A DNA stretch of 64,000 bases from Sphingomonas sp. (GCF_019635515.1 NZ_JAHBZI010000001.1:868001-932000), one strand, 5' to 3'. Shown: positions 34,219 to 43,168, numbered from the stretch's first letter. Translations and numbers: made by a program. Notes: generated by a model from the sequence alone, not told the origin.

Positions 34219-34231
34219 GTAATTTAATTAC
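34219..34231. promoter_or_regulatory. Palindrome upstream of mmsA, candidate operator
   Basis: GTAATTTAATTAC is a perfect 6-1-6 palindrome in an AT-rich patch 43 bases before the mmsA start. This is a suitable position for control of the valine catabolic run. No regulator gene lies beside it. Confidence 0.45.
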
Positions 34232-34273
34232 AAACGCGAGTCGGCCATGCCGGCGCCGCGAGAGGAGAGCATT

Positions 34274-35770
34274 TTGCGTATCATCGACCATGTCATCTCT
34301 GGCGCGTCCGCCGGTTCCGCGGCCCGCACCGGCGACGTCTTCAATCCCAATACCGGACAGATCCAGGCGAAGGTGAATCTCGGCACCCAGGCCGATCTCG
34401 ATCGCGCCGTCGCCGCCGCGCAGGCAGCCCAGCCCGCTTGGGCCGCGACCAACCCCCAGCGCCGCGCCCGTGTGATGTTCAATTTCAAGGCTTTGGTCGA
34501 AGCCAATATGGACGAGCTGGCGCATCTGCTGGCGTCCGAGCATGGCAAGGTCGTCGCCGATGCGAGGGGCGACGTGCAGCGCGGTCTCGACGTCGTCGAA
34601 TTCGCCTGCGGCATCCCGCATCTGCTCAAGGGCGAATACACCCAGGGCGCCGGTCCCGGTATCGATGTCTATTCGATGCGCCAGCCGCTCGGCATCGGCG
34701 CCGGCATCACCCCGTTCAACTTCCCGGCGATGATCCCGCTGTGGATGAGCGCCGTCGCCATCACCTGCGGCAACGCCTTCATCCTCAAGCCCAGCGAGCG
34801 CGATCCCTCGGTGCCGGTGCGTCTCGCCGAACTGTTCCTCGAAGCCGGTCTGCCGGAAGGCATCTTCCAGGTCGTCCATGGCGACAAGGAAATGGTCGAT
34901 GCGATCCTCGATCACCCGGCGATCAGCGCGGTCAGCTTCGTCGGTTCTTCGGACATCGCGCATTACGTCTATCGCCGCGGCGTCGATGCCGGAAAGCGCG
35001 TCCAGGCGATGGGCGGCGCCAAGAATCACGGCATCGTCATGCCCGATGCCGATCTCGATCAGGTCGTCGCCGATCTTTCGGGCGCCGCCTTCGGCTCGGC
35101 CGGTGAGCGCTGCATGGCGCTGCCGGTGGTCGTCCCCGTCGGCGACAAGACCGCCGATGCGCTCCGCGAACGCCTGATTCCGGCGATCGAAGCGCTCCGT
35201 GTCGGCGTCAGCACCGATGCCGAGGCGCATTACGGTCCGGTGGTCAACGCGGCGCACAAGCAACGCGTCGAAAACTGGATCCAGACCGGCGTCGATGAGG
35301 GTGCCGAACTCGTCGTCGACGGCCGCGGCTTCAAGTTGCAAGGCCATGAGGAAGGCTTCTTCATCGGACCGAGCCTGTTCGATCGCGTCACCACCGACAT
35401 GGAAAGCTACAAGGAAGAGATTTTCGGCCCGGTCCTCCAGATCGTCCGCGCGCCGGATTTCGAGACCGCGCTGCGCCTCCCCAGCGAGCATCAGTACGGC
35501 AACGGCGTCGCGATCTTCACGCGCAACGGCCACGCCGCGCGCGAATTCGCCGCACGCGTCAATGTCGGCATGGTCGGCATCAACGTGCCGATCCCGGTAC
35601 CGGTCGCCTATCACAGCTTCGGCGGCTGGAAGCGCTCGGCCTTCGGCGACACCAACCAGCACGGCATGGAAGGCGTCCGCTTCTGGACCAAGACCAAGAC
35701 GATCACCCAACGCTGGCCCGATGGCGGCGCGAGTGGCGATTCGGCCTTTGTGATCCCGACGATGGGCTGA
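34274..35770 (+). CDS. mmsA: Methylmalonate-semialdehyde dehydrogenase (CoA-acylating)
   Basis: Converts methylmalonate semialdehyde, NAD+ and CoA to propionyl-CoA in valine degradation. The 498 residues match the family. The NAD site TPFNFPAMIPLWM is near residue 147 and GSSDIAHYVYRRG near 228. The catalytic Cys is in GSAGERCMALPVVV near 282, and the CoA-acylating type is supported by NVGMVGINVPIPVPV near 440. I place the start at the TTG at 34274 (LRIIDHVISG), which has AGGAG upstream; the ATG at 34247 has none. It heads the run that ends with mmsB. Confidence 0.94.
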   Translation: MRIIDHVISGASAGSAARTGDVFNPNTGQIQAKVNLGTQADLDRAVAAAQAAQPAWAATNPQRRARVMFNFKALVEANMDELAHLLASEHGKVVADARGDVQRGLDVVEFACGIPHLLKGEYTQGAGPGIDVYSMRQPLGIGAGITPFNFPAMIPLWMSAVAITCGNAFILKPSERDPSVPVRLAELFLEAGLPEGIFQVVHGDKEMVDAILDHPAISAVSFVGSSDIAHYVYRRGVDAGKRVQAMGGAKNHGIVMPDADLDQVVADLSGAAFGSAGERCMALPVVVPVGDKTADALRERLIPAIEALRVGVSTDAEAHYGPVVNAAHKQRVENWIQTGVDEGAELVVDGRGFKLQGHEEGFFIGPSLFDRVTTDMESYKEEIFGPVLQIVRAPDFETALRLPSEHQYGNGVAIFTRNGHAAREFAARVNVGMVGINVPIPVPVAYHSFGGWKRSAFGDTNQHGMEGVRFWTKTKTITQRWPDGGASGDSAFVIPTMG

Positions 35771-35775
35771 CGCTC

Positions 35776-36747
35776 GTGATCCGGCTGCTCCTTTTCATCG
35801 TCGCCTTGATGTTCGTGGTCCGCGCCGAGCCGGTCGCGACCGTCGATGCGTCAGTACCGCAGGAGCGCCGCAAGCTGATCGCGCTGACCTTCGACGATGT
35901 GCCGCGCTTCCGCGGCGCGTTCATGACGCCCACGGAGCGCGGCGAGCGGCTGATCGCCACGCTGAAGGACAAGGGCGTCGATCAGGTCGCCTTCTTCCTC
36001 AATCCCGGCCAGATGACCGAGTTCGGCGACACCAGGGGCGCCGGGCAGCGGATCAGGGATTATGTCGCGGCGGGGCATGTCATCGCCAATCACAGCAACA
36101 CCCATCCGCACCTCTCGGGCACCAGCGCGGAAGCCTATCTCGCCAACATCGACGCCGCCGAGGCGTGGCTGTCGAAGCAGCCCGGGCACCGTCCCTGGTT
36201 CCGCTTTCCGTATCTCGACGAGGGCGGCAAGGACTTGGCCAAGCGCGATGCGATCCGCGCCGGGCTCAAGGCGCGCGGGCTGATGAATGGCTATGTCACG
36301 GTCGACGGGTCCGACTGGAACATGGAGCAATTGGCGATCGAGGCGCTGAAGGCCGGCAAGAAGATCGACATGGCGGCGCTGCGTGATCTGTACGTGGAAA
36401 CCCACGTCCAGTCGGCGGACTTCACCGATGCGCTGGCGGTGCGCGCATTGGGCCGTTCGCCCGCGCACGTGCTGTTGCTCCACGAAACCGACATGGCGGC
36501 TCTCTTCCTCGGCGACCTGATCGACGCGTTGCGTGCCGATGGCTGGGAGATCATCTCCGCCGACGGCGCCTATTCCGATCCGATCGCGCGGGCCGAACCT
36601 AATGTCCCCTCCTCGAATGGCACCCGCATCGAGGCGCTGGCGTGGGAAAAAGGCATCACCGGCAAGCGCTGGTACGACCGCAACGAGATGGAAATCGCCA
36701 ACCCGCTCTTCCGCGAGCGGGTTTTGCATGAGGGGGCCGGGCAATGA
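35776..36747 (+). CDS. Secreted polysaccharide deacetylase family protein
   Basis: A 323-residue NodB-homology protein with a signal or anchor helix at about residues 1-17. Catalytic motifs LTFDDVP near residue 37 (metal Asp) and NHSNTHPHLSG near 107 (metal His pair) are present, as is RFPYLDEGG near 138. The GTG start lies six bases after the mmsA stop, and its 3' end overlaps the next gene (ATGA). It is odd for an envelope-modifying enzyme to sit inside a valine catabolic run; the real substrate may not be a polysaccharide. Confidence 0.85.
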   Translation: MIRLLLFIVALMFVVRAEPVATVDASVPQERRKLIALTFDDVPRFRGAFMTPTERGERLIATLKDKGVDQVAFFLNPGQMTEFGDTRGAGQRIRDYVAAGHVIANHSNTHPHLSGTSAEAYLANIDAAEAWLSKQPGHRPWFRFPYLDEGGKDLAKRDAIRAGLKARGLMNGYVTVDGSDWNMEQLAIEALKAGKKIDMAALRDLYVETHVQSADFTDALAVRALGRSPAHVLLLHETDMAALFLGDLIDALRADGWEIISADGAYSDPIARAEPNVPSSNGTRIEALAWEKGITGKRWYDRNEMEIANPLFRERVLHEGAGQ

Positions 36748-37187
36748 GTCTGGGTGTGTTGGCCTTGGCTTTGACGCTGATGCTGCAAAATGCGGAGACG
36801 CCCATCAAGATCGCCGAGGGGGGCTTCTGTATCGGCCTTGGTTGGATCAGTGCTGACAGTTCTCCCGATCTGATCGTCGAGGAAGGCCCCGATTTTGCAG
36901 TATACCGCTACCGGGAGAAAGGCACCGAATGGGGCATTTACAGCGGTGGTTTTTCTCAGGTGCGTGACGGCGAGCGCAAACTTCTTTTTCGTCGGGATGG
37001 CGTCACGGTGTCCGCGATGATCGTCGATGGTCAATCGGAAGGCTATCTGGCGGAGAAGGGGCGGGGGCTTGAGAACCATTTCTTCGGAACGCCGTTCAAA
37101 GACGCCAGAAGCGCCCAGGAATTCTTCAAGCGCGTCGATTTCGGCGCCGAGGGCAAGGCCAAGTGCAAAAGGCACCCAATGCAATGA
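36744..37187 (+). CDS. Hypothetical small secreted protein in the valine run
   Basis: A 147-residue protein coupled at both ends: its ATG overlaps the deacetylase stop, and its stop overlaps the acyl-CoA dehydrogenase ATG. The first 18 residues are hydrophobic (LGVLALALTLML), suggesting export or anchoring. A beta-rich domain follows, with EGPDFAVYRYREKGTEWGIYSGGF near residue 46. It ends with a Lys-rich tail. GC content is lower than in its neighbours. The family is not recognised. Confidence 0.75.
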   Translation: MSLGVLALALTLMLQNAETPIKIAEGGFCIGLGWISADSSPDLIVEEGPDFAVYRYREKGTEWGIYSGGFSQVRDGERKLLFRRDGVTVSAMIVDGQSEGYLAEKGRGLENHFFGTPFKDARSAQEFFKRVDFGAEGKAKCKRHPMQ

Positions 37188-38329
37188 CCACCCAGTTCGA
37201 ACTCACCGACGAGCAGATCCAGATCCAGGAGATGGCGCGCGCCTTCACCGCCGATGCCATCACGCCCCATGCGGCGGAGTGGGACGAGACGAGCACTTTC
37301 CCGCGCGACACGATCAAGTCGTCGGCCGAATTGGGCTTCGCATCGATCTACGTGTCCGAGGAATCGGGCGGGATCGGGCTCGGGCGGCTCGAATCCGCGC
37401 TGATCATGGAGGCGATGGCCTATGGCTGCGTGCCGACCAGCGCCTTCATCTCGATCCATAATATGGCGACCTGGATGATCGACCGGTTCGGCAGCCAGGC
37501 GGTCAAGGACAAATACCTCCCCGATCTGATCTCGATGGAGAAGATGGCGAGCTATTGCCTGACCGAGCCGTCGTCGGGGTCCGATGCCGCCGCACTCAAG
37601 ACCAAGGCAGTCCGTGACGGCGATCATTGGGTGGTCAACGGTTCCAAGCAGTTCATCTCCGGCGCCGGCGTCAACGATATCTACGTCACCATGGTCCGCA
37701 CCGGCGTGGATGGCCCCAAGGGCATTACCTGCATGGTGATCGAGAAGGACATGCCCGGCGTGTCTTTCGGCGCCAAGGAGCGCAAGCTCGGCTGGAACGC
37801 CAGCCCGACCGCCGGCGTCACCTTCGAGAATGTCCGCGTGCCGGCCGAGAATGTCGTCGGCGGCGAGGGCGAGGGTTTCCGCATCGCGATGATGGGCCTC
37901 GACGGCGGCCGCCTCAACATCGGCGCGACGTCGCTCGGCGGCGCCCAGCGCTGCCTCGACGAAGCGATCCAATACACCAAGGAACGCCAGCAGTTCGGCA
38001 AGGCGATCGCCGATTTCCAGAACACCCAGTTCACCCTCGCCGATATGGCGACCGAGCTCGAGGCCGCCCGCGCCTTGCTCTATCTCGCCGCCGCCAAGGT
38101 TACCGCCAACGCACCCGACAAGACCAAGTTCGCGGCGATGGCCAAGCGCTTCGCCACCGACACCGCCAGCTCGGTCACCGATCGCGCGCTTCAGCTCCAT
38201 GGCGGCTATGGCTATCTCAAGGACTATCCGATCGAGCGCTTCTGGCGCGATCTGCGCGTCAATTCGATCCTGGAGGGCACCAATCAGGTGATGCGGATGA
38301 TCGTCGGGCGGGAGCTGACTCGCCAGTGA
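37184..38329 (+). CDS. Acyl-CoA dehydrogenase, probable isobutyryl-CoA dehydrogenase
   Basis: FAD-dependent acyl-CoA dehydrogenase of 381 residues. The conserved YCLTEPSSGSDAAAL is near residue 128, substrate-loop residues WVVNGSKQFISGAG near 155, QFGKAIADFQ near 270, and the catalytic Glu is in NSILEGTNQVMR near 363. In this setting it should oxidise isobutyryl-CoA to methacrylyl-CoA, the first committed step between the branched-chain ketoacid dehydrogenase and the hydratase. The start at 37184 overlaps the previous stop (ATGA). Substrate assignment is from context. Confidence 0.88.
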   Translation: MTTQFELTDEQIQIQEMARAFTADAITPHAAEWDETSTFPRDTIKSSAELGFASIYVSEESGGIGLGRLESALIMEAMAYGCVPTSAFISIHNMATWMIDRFGSQAVKDKYLPDLISMEKMASYCLTEPSSGSDAAALKTKAVRDGDHWVVNGSKQFISGAGVNDIYVTMVRTGVDGPKGITCMVIEKDMPGVSFGAKERKLGWNASPTAGVTFENVRVPAENVVGGEGEGFRIAMMGLDGGRLNIGATSLGGAQRCLDEAIQYTKERQQFGKAIADFQNTQFTLADMATELEAARALLYLAAAKVTANAPDKTKFAAMAKRFATDTASSVTDRALQLHGGYGYLKDYPIERFWRDLRVNSILEGTNQVMRMIVGRELTRQ

Positions 38330-39978
38330 TTTCCGACATGACCGAGCGCCTGAAAGCGGCGATGGAAAAGATGCCCAAGAGCGGAACGCTGCCGTTCGAC
38401 CCACTCGCCATCGCCCAGGCGACGACCGAGTTCGCGACCTCGCTCAAGCCCGCCGACCTGCTCGAAGTCCAGCTACAGGCCGCCAGGCAGTGGAGCGATT
38501 TCTGGACCCGCGCCTTCACCGGCGCGGCGACCAAGAAGCCCCGTGACCGCCGCTTCGCCGCGCCCGAATGGCAGGACGATCCCTATTACCGCAACATCCG
38601 CGACGCCTATCTGCTCGCCTCGGATCAGCTGCGCGCGTTGGTCGCGAAGGGGGAGGGCGGCGCGATGGTCCGCTTCCTGCTCGATCAATATCTGAACGCC
38701 GTCGCCCCGAGCAACTTCGCCGCGACCAATCCCGAAGTCGTTGCGCGAACCTCCGAAACGGGTGGTGCGAACCTCCTGAATGGCTTCGCGAACCTCCTGG
38801 AAGACGTATCAAGCGGCCAGGGCATCGTCCGCCGCCGCACCGATCCTGATGCGTTCGTGAAGGGCGAGACCATCGCCGCCACCCCCGGCCAAGTGGTCTA
38901 TCAGAACGAGCTGTTCCAGCTGATCCAGTACGACCCCGCCACCCCGGATGTCGCCGCCGAGCCGCTGCTCTACGTGCCGCCGCTGGTGAACCGCTTCTAT
39001 ATGATCGACCTCCAGCCGAAGTCGAGTCTGGTCAAATGGCTGGTCGATCAGGGCCGCACCGTCTTCGTCATCTCCTGGGTCAACCCCACCGAGGCGCAGC
39101 GCGACAAGGGCGTCGAGCAATATGTCCTCGAAGGCATCGTCGAAGCGATCGGCGTGGTGACCAAGCGCACCAAGGCCAAGCCCGACCTGTTCGCCTTCTG
39201 CCTTGGCGGCACTTTGGTCGCGATCACGCTGGCGTACCTCGCTGCCAGGGGTCGCGCCGGCGAGGTCAACTCCGCCACGCTGATCGGCTCGATGGTCGAT
39301 TTCGCCGACATGCGCGACTGGTCGGCCTTCGTGCATGAGGGCCACCTCTCGGCCCTTGAAGACCATCTCGAAGCACAAGGCTTCATCGACTCGGTCGAGC
39401 TCCAGCGCCTGTTCGCGGCGATGCGCGCCAACGATCTGATCTGGTCGTCGGTGGTCAACCATTACCTGCTCGACAAGCCCGCGCCGCCCAGCGACCTGCT
39501 CTACTGGTTCGAGGACGGCGCGCGCATCCCGGCGGCGTTTCTGAAGTCGTACAACCGCGACATATTGTTCGCGAACAAGCTGACCTCGGCCGGCTTCGTC
39601 GTCGATGGCGCGCCCATCGATCTCACGGCGATCAAGACCCCGATGATGGTCATCGCCCTCAAGGACGATCACGTCTCGGCCTGGTCCGCGGTCTATGACG
39701 GTGCCCGCCTGCTGAACGCCGATTTCGTCCTTGGCGGCTCCGGCCACAATGCCGGCGTGATCAATCCGCCCGCCGCCAACAAGCATGGCTATTGGACCAG
39801 CGACGCCACCCCCGCCACCGCTGCCGAATGGCTCGAAGGCGCGGAGAAGCACGAAGGCTCGTGGTGGCCGCACTGGCAGCAATGGCAGGCATCGCACGGC
39901 TCGGGCGAACGCGTTCCAGCCCGCACGATCAAGGACGGGCTTGAACCCGCCCCCGGTAGTTACGCTAAGGCGCTTTGA
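38326..39978 (+). CDS. phaC: Class I polyhydroxyalkanoate synthase
   Basis: Polymerises (R)-3-hydroxyacyl-CoA into PHA granules. The 550-residue protein has the N-terminal PhaC_N region (LLEVQLQAARQWSDFW near residue 48) and the alpha/beta hydrolase core. The predicted nucleophile is Cys292 in AFCLGGT; the family usually has Gly two positions before the Cys, here Ala. Asp448 (KDDHVSAW) and His474 (SGHNAGVINPP) complete the triad. The GTG start overlaps the dehydrogenase stop (GTGA); the ATG at 38338 is an alternative. No phaA, phaB or phasin gene lies beside it. Confidence 0.93.
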   Translation: MISDMTERLKAAMEKMPKSGTLPFDPLAIAQATTEFATSLKPADLLEVQLQAARQWSDFWTRAFTGAATKKPRDRRFAAPEWQDDPYYRNIRDAYLLASDQLRALVAKGEGGAMVRFLLDQYLNAVAPSNFAATNPEVVARTSETGGANLLNGFANLLEDVSSGQGIVRRRTDPDAFVKGETIAATPGQVVYQNELFQLIQYDPATPDVAAEPLLYVPPLVNRFYMIDLQPKSSLVKWLVDQGRTVFVISWVNPTEAQRDKGVEQYVLEGIVEAIGVVTKRTKAKPDLFAFCLGGTLVAITLAYLAARGRAGEVNSATLIGSMVDFADMRDWSAFVHEGHLSALEDHLEAQGFIDSVELQRLFAAMRANDLIWSSVVNHYLLDKPAPPSDLLYWFEDGARIPAAFLKSYNRDILFANKLTSAGFVVDGAPIDLTAIKTPMMVIALKDDHVSAWSAVYDGARLLNADFVLGGSGHNAGVINPPAANKHGYWTSDATPATAAEWLEGAEKHEGSWWPHWQQWQASHGSGERVPARTIKDGLEPAPGSYAKAL

Positions 39979-41012
39979 TGACCGTGACCTACGACGAAGT
40001 CCGCGCGTATGCCGATGGGCAGGCTGGCCGCCTGCGGCTGAACCGCCCGCGTGCGCTGCATTCGCTCGATCGCTCGATGGTCCAGGCGATGACCGCGGCG
40101 CTGCTCGAATGGCGTGACGACCCGCAAGTCCGCATCGTCCTGATCGATCATGCGGAAGGTCGCGGCTTCTGCGCCGGCGGCGACGTTGTCGGCATCGCCA
40201 ACAGCGTCGAGGGCCATGAGGAAGCCGCCCGCGCCTTCTTCTTCGACGAGTATCGCCTCAACCATTTGATGTACACGTACCCGAAGCCCGGCGTGGCGTT
40301 CATGGACGGCATCACCATGGGCGGCGGCGTCGGCATTTCCTGCCCGTGCCGCTACCGCGTCGCGACCGAGCGCACCGTCTTCGCCATGCCCGAGACGACG
40401 ATCGGCATCTTCCCCGATGTCGGCGGCGGGCGCTATCTCTCGCGCCTGCGCGGCCGTCTCGCCCAATATCTCGCGCTGACCGGCGCACGCCTCAACGGCG
40501 CCGAATGCAAGGCGCTGCGCCTCGCTACGCACTACATCCCGTCCGAGAAGCTGGAGGCGGTCAAGGAGGCGATCGCCGCCAATCCCTACCGCGTCGAGGC
40601 GATCCTCGACGAAGCGACGGACCATGAAATCCCACCCGCGCCGATCATGGCGAAACTGCAGCTGATCGACCATTGCTTCGCCAGCGACGATCTCGACCAG
40701 ATCCTCGCCTGCCTCGATGCCGAACAGGACGAGTGGGCCGCGCAGACCGCCGCCACCATCCGCGCCAAATCGCCCACTGCCTGCAAGGTTTCGCTGCGCA
40801 TGCTGGTCGAAAGCCCCAAACAACCGCATTTCGTCGATGAGATGCGGATGGAATATGGCCTGATGGTCCGCATGATCCGCTTCCCCGATTTCCGCGAAGG
40901 CGTCCGCGCGCTGCTGATCGACAAGGACAATGCGCCGACCTGGGCGCCGGCTGCGGATGTCGAACAGTTTTTCGCGCCGCTGCCCGCCGATGAGGCGTGG
41001 AGCCCGCTATGA
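39978..41012 (+). CDS. 3-hydroxyisobutyryl-CoA hydrolase
   Basis: Crotonase-fold enzyme of 344 residues that releases free 3-hydroxyisobutyrate from its CoA ester in valine degradation. The length and the segments RGFCAGGDVVGI near residue 55 and MPETTIGIFPDVGGGRYLSRL near 138 distinguish it from ordinary enoyl-CoA hydratases, with the Glu and Asp of the hydrolase active site. The start ATG overlaps the phaC stop by one base. It releases CoA from a step that would otherwise build up reactive methacrylyl-CoA. Confidence 0.9.
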   Translation: MTVTYDEVRAYADGQAGRLRLNRPRALHSLDRSMVQAMTAALLEWRDDPQVRIVLIDHAEGRGFCAGGDVVGIANSVEGHEEAARAFFFDEYRLNHLMYTYPKPGVAFMDGITMGGGVGISCPCRYRVATERTVFAMPETTIGIFPDVGGGRYLSRLRGRLAQYLALTGARLNGAECKALRLATHYIPSEKLEAVKEAIAANPYRVEAILDEATDHEIPPAPIMAKLQLIDHCFASDDLDQILACLDAEQDEWAAQTAATIRAKSPTACKVSLRMLVESPKQPHFVDEMRMEYGLMVRMIRFPDFREGVRALLIDKDNAPTWAPAADVEQFFAPLPADEAWSPL

Positions 41013-41215
41013 AATGGGCCGGCAAACTCCTGCTGGCGCTGCTGATGGTAGCGTATGCGATGATCTGGACCGGCCTGGCGCTGGTGATGTTATTTAGCCG
41101 GGAATGGCCAACACATTGGGTCGGTTGGGCCGTCATTATCGCGAATCCGCTACTGCTTGCGACGGTTGCGGGCTTATTCGAACGCTATCGTCAAAAAGGC
41201 TCTTATCATGGCTGA
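41009..41215 (+). CDS. Small two-helix membrane protein in the valine run
   Basis: A 68-residue protein with two predicted helices (about residues 7-28 and 37-57) and a basic C-terminus ([12 protein letters not shown]). The ATG overlaps the hydrolase stop (ATGA), and the end overlaps the hydratase start by eight bases. This coupling supports it as a gene. No family is recognised, and a catabolic role is not evident. Confidence 0.7.
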   Translation: MKWAGKLLLALLMVAYAMIWTGLALVMLFSREWPTHWVGWAVIIANPLLLATVAGLFERYRQKGSYHG

Positions 41216-41984
41216 TTACCAAACCATCCTCGTCGAGCAGCGTGGTGCCGTCACGCTCGTCACGCTCAACCGCCCGCAAGCGCTCAACGCCCTCAACAGC
41301 CAGATCCTGTCCGAACTACAGGACGCGATGCGCGCCTTCGACAAGGACCCGACCCAGGGCTGCGCCGTCATCACCGGCAGCGAAAAGGCGTTCGCGGCAG
41401 GGGCGGACATCAAGGAAATGCAGGCCCAGGGCTTCGCCGACATGTACGGCCATGATTTCTTCGCCGGCTGGGATGCCTTCACCCGCACCCGCAAGCCGAT
41501 CATCGCCGCGGTCGCCGGCTATGCGCTCGGCGGCGGCTGCGAGCTGGCGATGATGTGTGACTTCATCCTCGCCGCCGACACCGCCAAGTTCGGCCAGCCC
41601 GAGATCAAGCTGGCGGTCTCGCCCGGCATGGGCGGCTCGCAGCGTCTCACCCGCGCCGTGGGCAAGGCCAAGGCGATGGAGATGTGCCTCACCGGCCGGA
41701 TGATGGACGCCGCCGAGGCCGAGCGTGCCGGGCTGGTCAGCCGCATCCTGCCCGCCGCCGATCTGGTCGGGGACGCGGTCAACACCGCCGCGCTGATCGC
41801 GGCGATGGCGCCCTTGGCGATCCTGGCGAACAAGGAAATGGTCAACGCCGCTTTCGAGACCAGCCTCGCTCAGGGCGTCGCCTTCGAACGCCGCCTGTTC
41901 CACGCCTTGTTCGGCACCGCCGACCAGAAGGAAGGCATGACCGCGTTCGTCGAGAAGCGCCCGGGCAACTGGACGGGGAAGTAA
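41208..41984 (+). CDS. Enoyl-CoA hydratase
   Basis: Crotonase family enzyme of 258 residues. The oxyanion hole is formed by [11 protein letters not shown] near residue 62 and [13 protein letters not shown] near 105. The catalytic Glu residues are in GGCELAM and [19 protein letters not shown] near 130. Context predicts hydration of methacrylyl-CoA to 3-hydroxyisobutyryl-CoA, though broad short-chain activity is usual. The start at 41208 is the ATG of MADYQTI. Confidence 0.92.
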   Translation: MADYQTILVEQRGAVTLVTLNRPQALNALNSQILSELQDAMRAFDKDPTQGCAVITGSEKAFAAGADIKEMQAQGFADMYGHDFFAGWDAFTRTRKPIIAAVAGYALGGGCELAMMCDFILAADTAKFGQPEIKLAVSPGMGGSQRLTRAVGKAKAMEMCLTGRMMDAAEAERAGLVSRILPAADLVGDAVNTAALIAAMAPLAILANKEMVNAAFETSLAQGVAFERRLFHALFGTADQKEGMTAFVEKRPGNWTGK

Positions 41985-41993
41985 CTTCTTCTG

Positions 41994-42094
41994 CTCCCCT
42001 CCCGCTTGCGGGAGGGGTCGGGGGGAGGGAATGTCGAGAGGATGGGAGCGGCTAGACAGGCCCTCCCCCAACCCCTCCCGCAAATGGGAGGGGG
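41994..42094. repeat. Inverted doublet of a CCCCTCCC/GGGAGGGG palindromic repeat
   Basis: Two units in opposite orientation (about 41994-42029 and 42059-42094). Each has a CCTCCCGCNNGCGGGAGG-like hairpin core followed by a GGGGGAGGG tail. It separates the hydratase from mmsB and leaves only 14 bases before the mmsB ATG. Confidence 0.8.
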
Positions 42095-42108
42095 ATTAAG
42101 GAAGAAGA

Positions 42109-42984
42109 ATGGCACGCGTAGCATTTATCGGCCTCGGCAATATGGGCGGCGGCATGGCCGCGAACCTGGCGAAGAACGGCCATGACGTCCGCGCCTTCGA
42201 TCTCAGCCAGGAGGCGCTCGACCGGGCCAGGGCCGCCGGCTGCCTGCCCGCCGCCACCGCCGCCGAAGCCGTGGCCGGCGCCGAGGCGATCATCACCATG
42301 CTGCCTGCGGGCAAGCATGTCGAAGGCGTGTACAACGATACCGTTTTCGACGGAGCGGAGGCGGGTGCGATCCTGATCGATTGCTCGACGATTGACGTCG
42401 ATACCGCCCGCCGCGTCGCCCAGGCCGCCACCGCGCGCGGGTTGCAGGCGGTCGATGCCCCCGTTTCGGGCGGTATCGCCGCGGCCAACGCCGGCACGCT
42501 CACCTTCATGGTCGGCGGCTCCGCGCAGGGCTTCGAGCGCGCCGAGCCGTTCCTGGCGGATATGGGCAAGGCGGTGATCCACGCCGGTGCCAGCGGCGCG
42601 GGGCAGGCGGCCAAGGTCTGCAACAACATGCTGCTCGGCGCGACGATGATCGCCACCTGCGAGGCGTTCGCGCTTGCCGAAAAGCTCGGCCTCGATCTTC
42701 AGAATTTCTATGACATCGCCTCGGTAAGCTCCGGGCAAAGCTGGTCGATGACCAGCTATTGCCCGGTCCCCGGCGTCGGTCCGGAAACCCCTGCCGATCG
42801 CGGCTATACCGGTGGTTTCGCCGCGCCGCTGATGCTCAAGGATCTGCGCCTGGCGATGGAAGCGGCGGCCAGCACTGGCGCCGAAACCCCGATGGGCAAG
42901 CGCGCCGCCGAGCTCTACGAAGCCTATGTCGCGGGCGAAGGCGCGGACAAGGATTTCTCGGGGATCATCGAGACGTTGAAGTAA
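42109..42984 (+). CDS. mmsB: 3-hydroxyisobutyrate dehydrogenase
   Basis: NAD-dependent beta-hydroxyacid dehydrogenase of 291 residues that converts 3-hydroxyisobutyrate to methylmalonate semialdehyde, the substrate of MmsA. Dinucleotide motif FIGLGNMGGGMAANL at residues 5-19, substrate block DAPVSGGIAAANAGTLTFMVGG near 118, and catalytic Lys in GAGQAAKVCNNM near 168 are all clear. GGAAGAAGA lies just before the ATG. It ends the valine run, followed by a REP doublet that could act as a transcript boundary. Confidence 0.95.
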   Translation: MARVAFIGLGNMGGGMAANLAKNGHDVRAFDLSQEALDRARAAGCLPAATAAEAVAGAEAIITMLPAGKHVEGVYNDTVFDGAEAGAILIDCSTIDVDTARRVAQAATARGLQAVDAPVSGGIAAANAGTLTFMVGGSAQGFERAEPFLADMGKAVIHAGASGAGQAAKVCNNMLLGATMIATCEAFALAEKLGLDLQNFYDIASVSSGQSWSMTSYCPVPGVGPETPADRGYTGGFAAPLMLKDLRLAMEAAASTGAETPMGKRAAELYEAYVAGEGADKDFSGIIETLK

Positions 42985-43008
42985 CGCGCGCGCCCCAACC
43001 TATCTTTA

Positions 43009-43114
43009 GTCACCCCGGACTTGTTCCGGGGTCCAAGGTTCAGCAAGCGGTGCCGCTAGAGCCTCTAGTCCGTCGCCCGCCGCCCGTTGGACCCCGGAAC
43101 AAGTCCGGGGTGAC
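43009..43114. repeat. REPIN-like doublet of a perfect 28-bp inverted repeat
   Basis: The 28-bp unit at 43009-43036 and that at 43087-43114 are exact reverse complements. Each is itself a hairpin (CCCCGGA-CTTGT-TCCGGGG). About 50 unrelated bases lie between them. This is the classic two-REP inverted arrangement. It lies between mmsB and the beta-helix gene. Confidence 0.88.
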
Positions 43115-43168
43115 AAGGGAGTGGGCGGGATGACGGTACGTTAACCCCGCCCAGCCTATCCTGTGGCC

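Noticed and set aside
33890..35710. A 606-codon minus-strand frame opposite mmsA and btuD
   Set aside because: Antisense shadow. mmsA has its full catalytic set on the plus strand.
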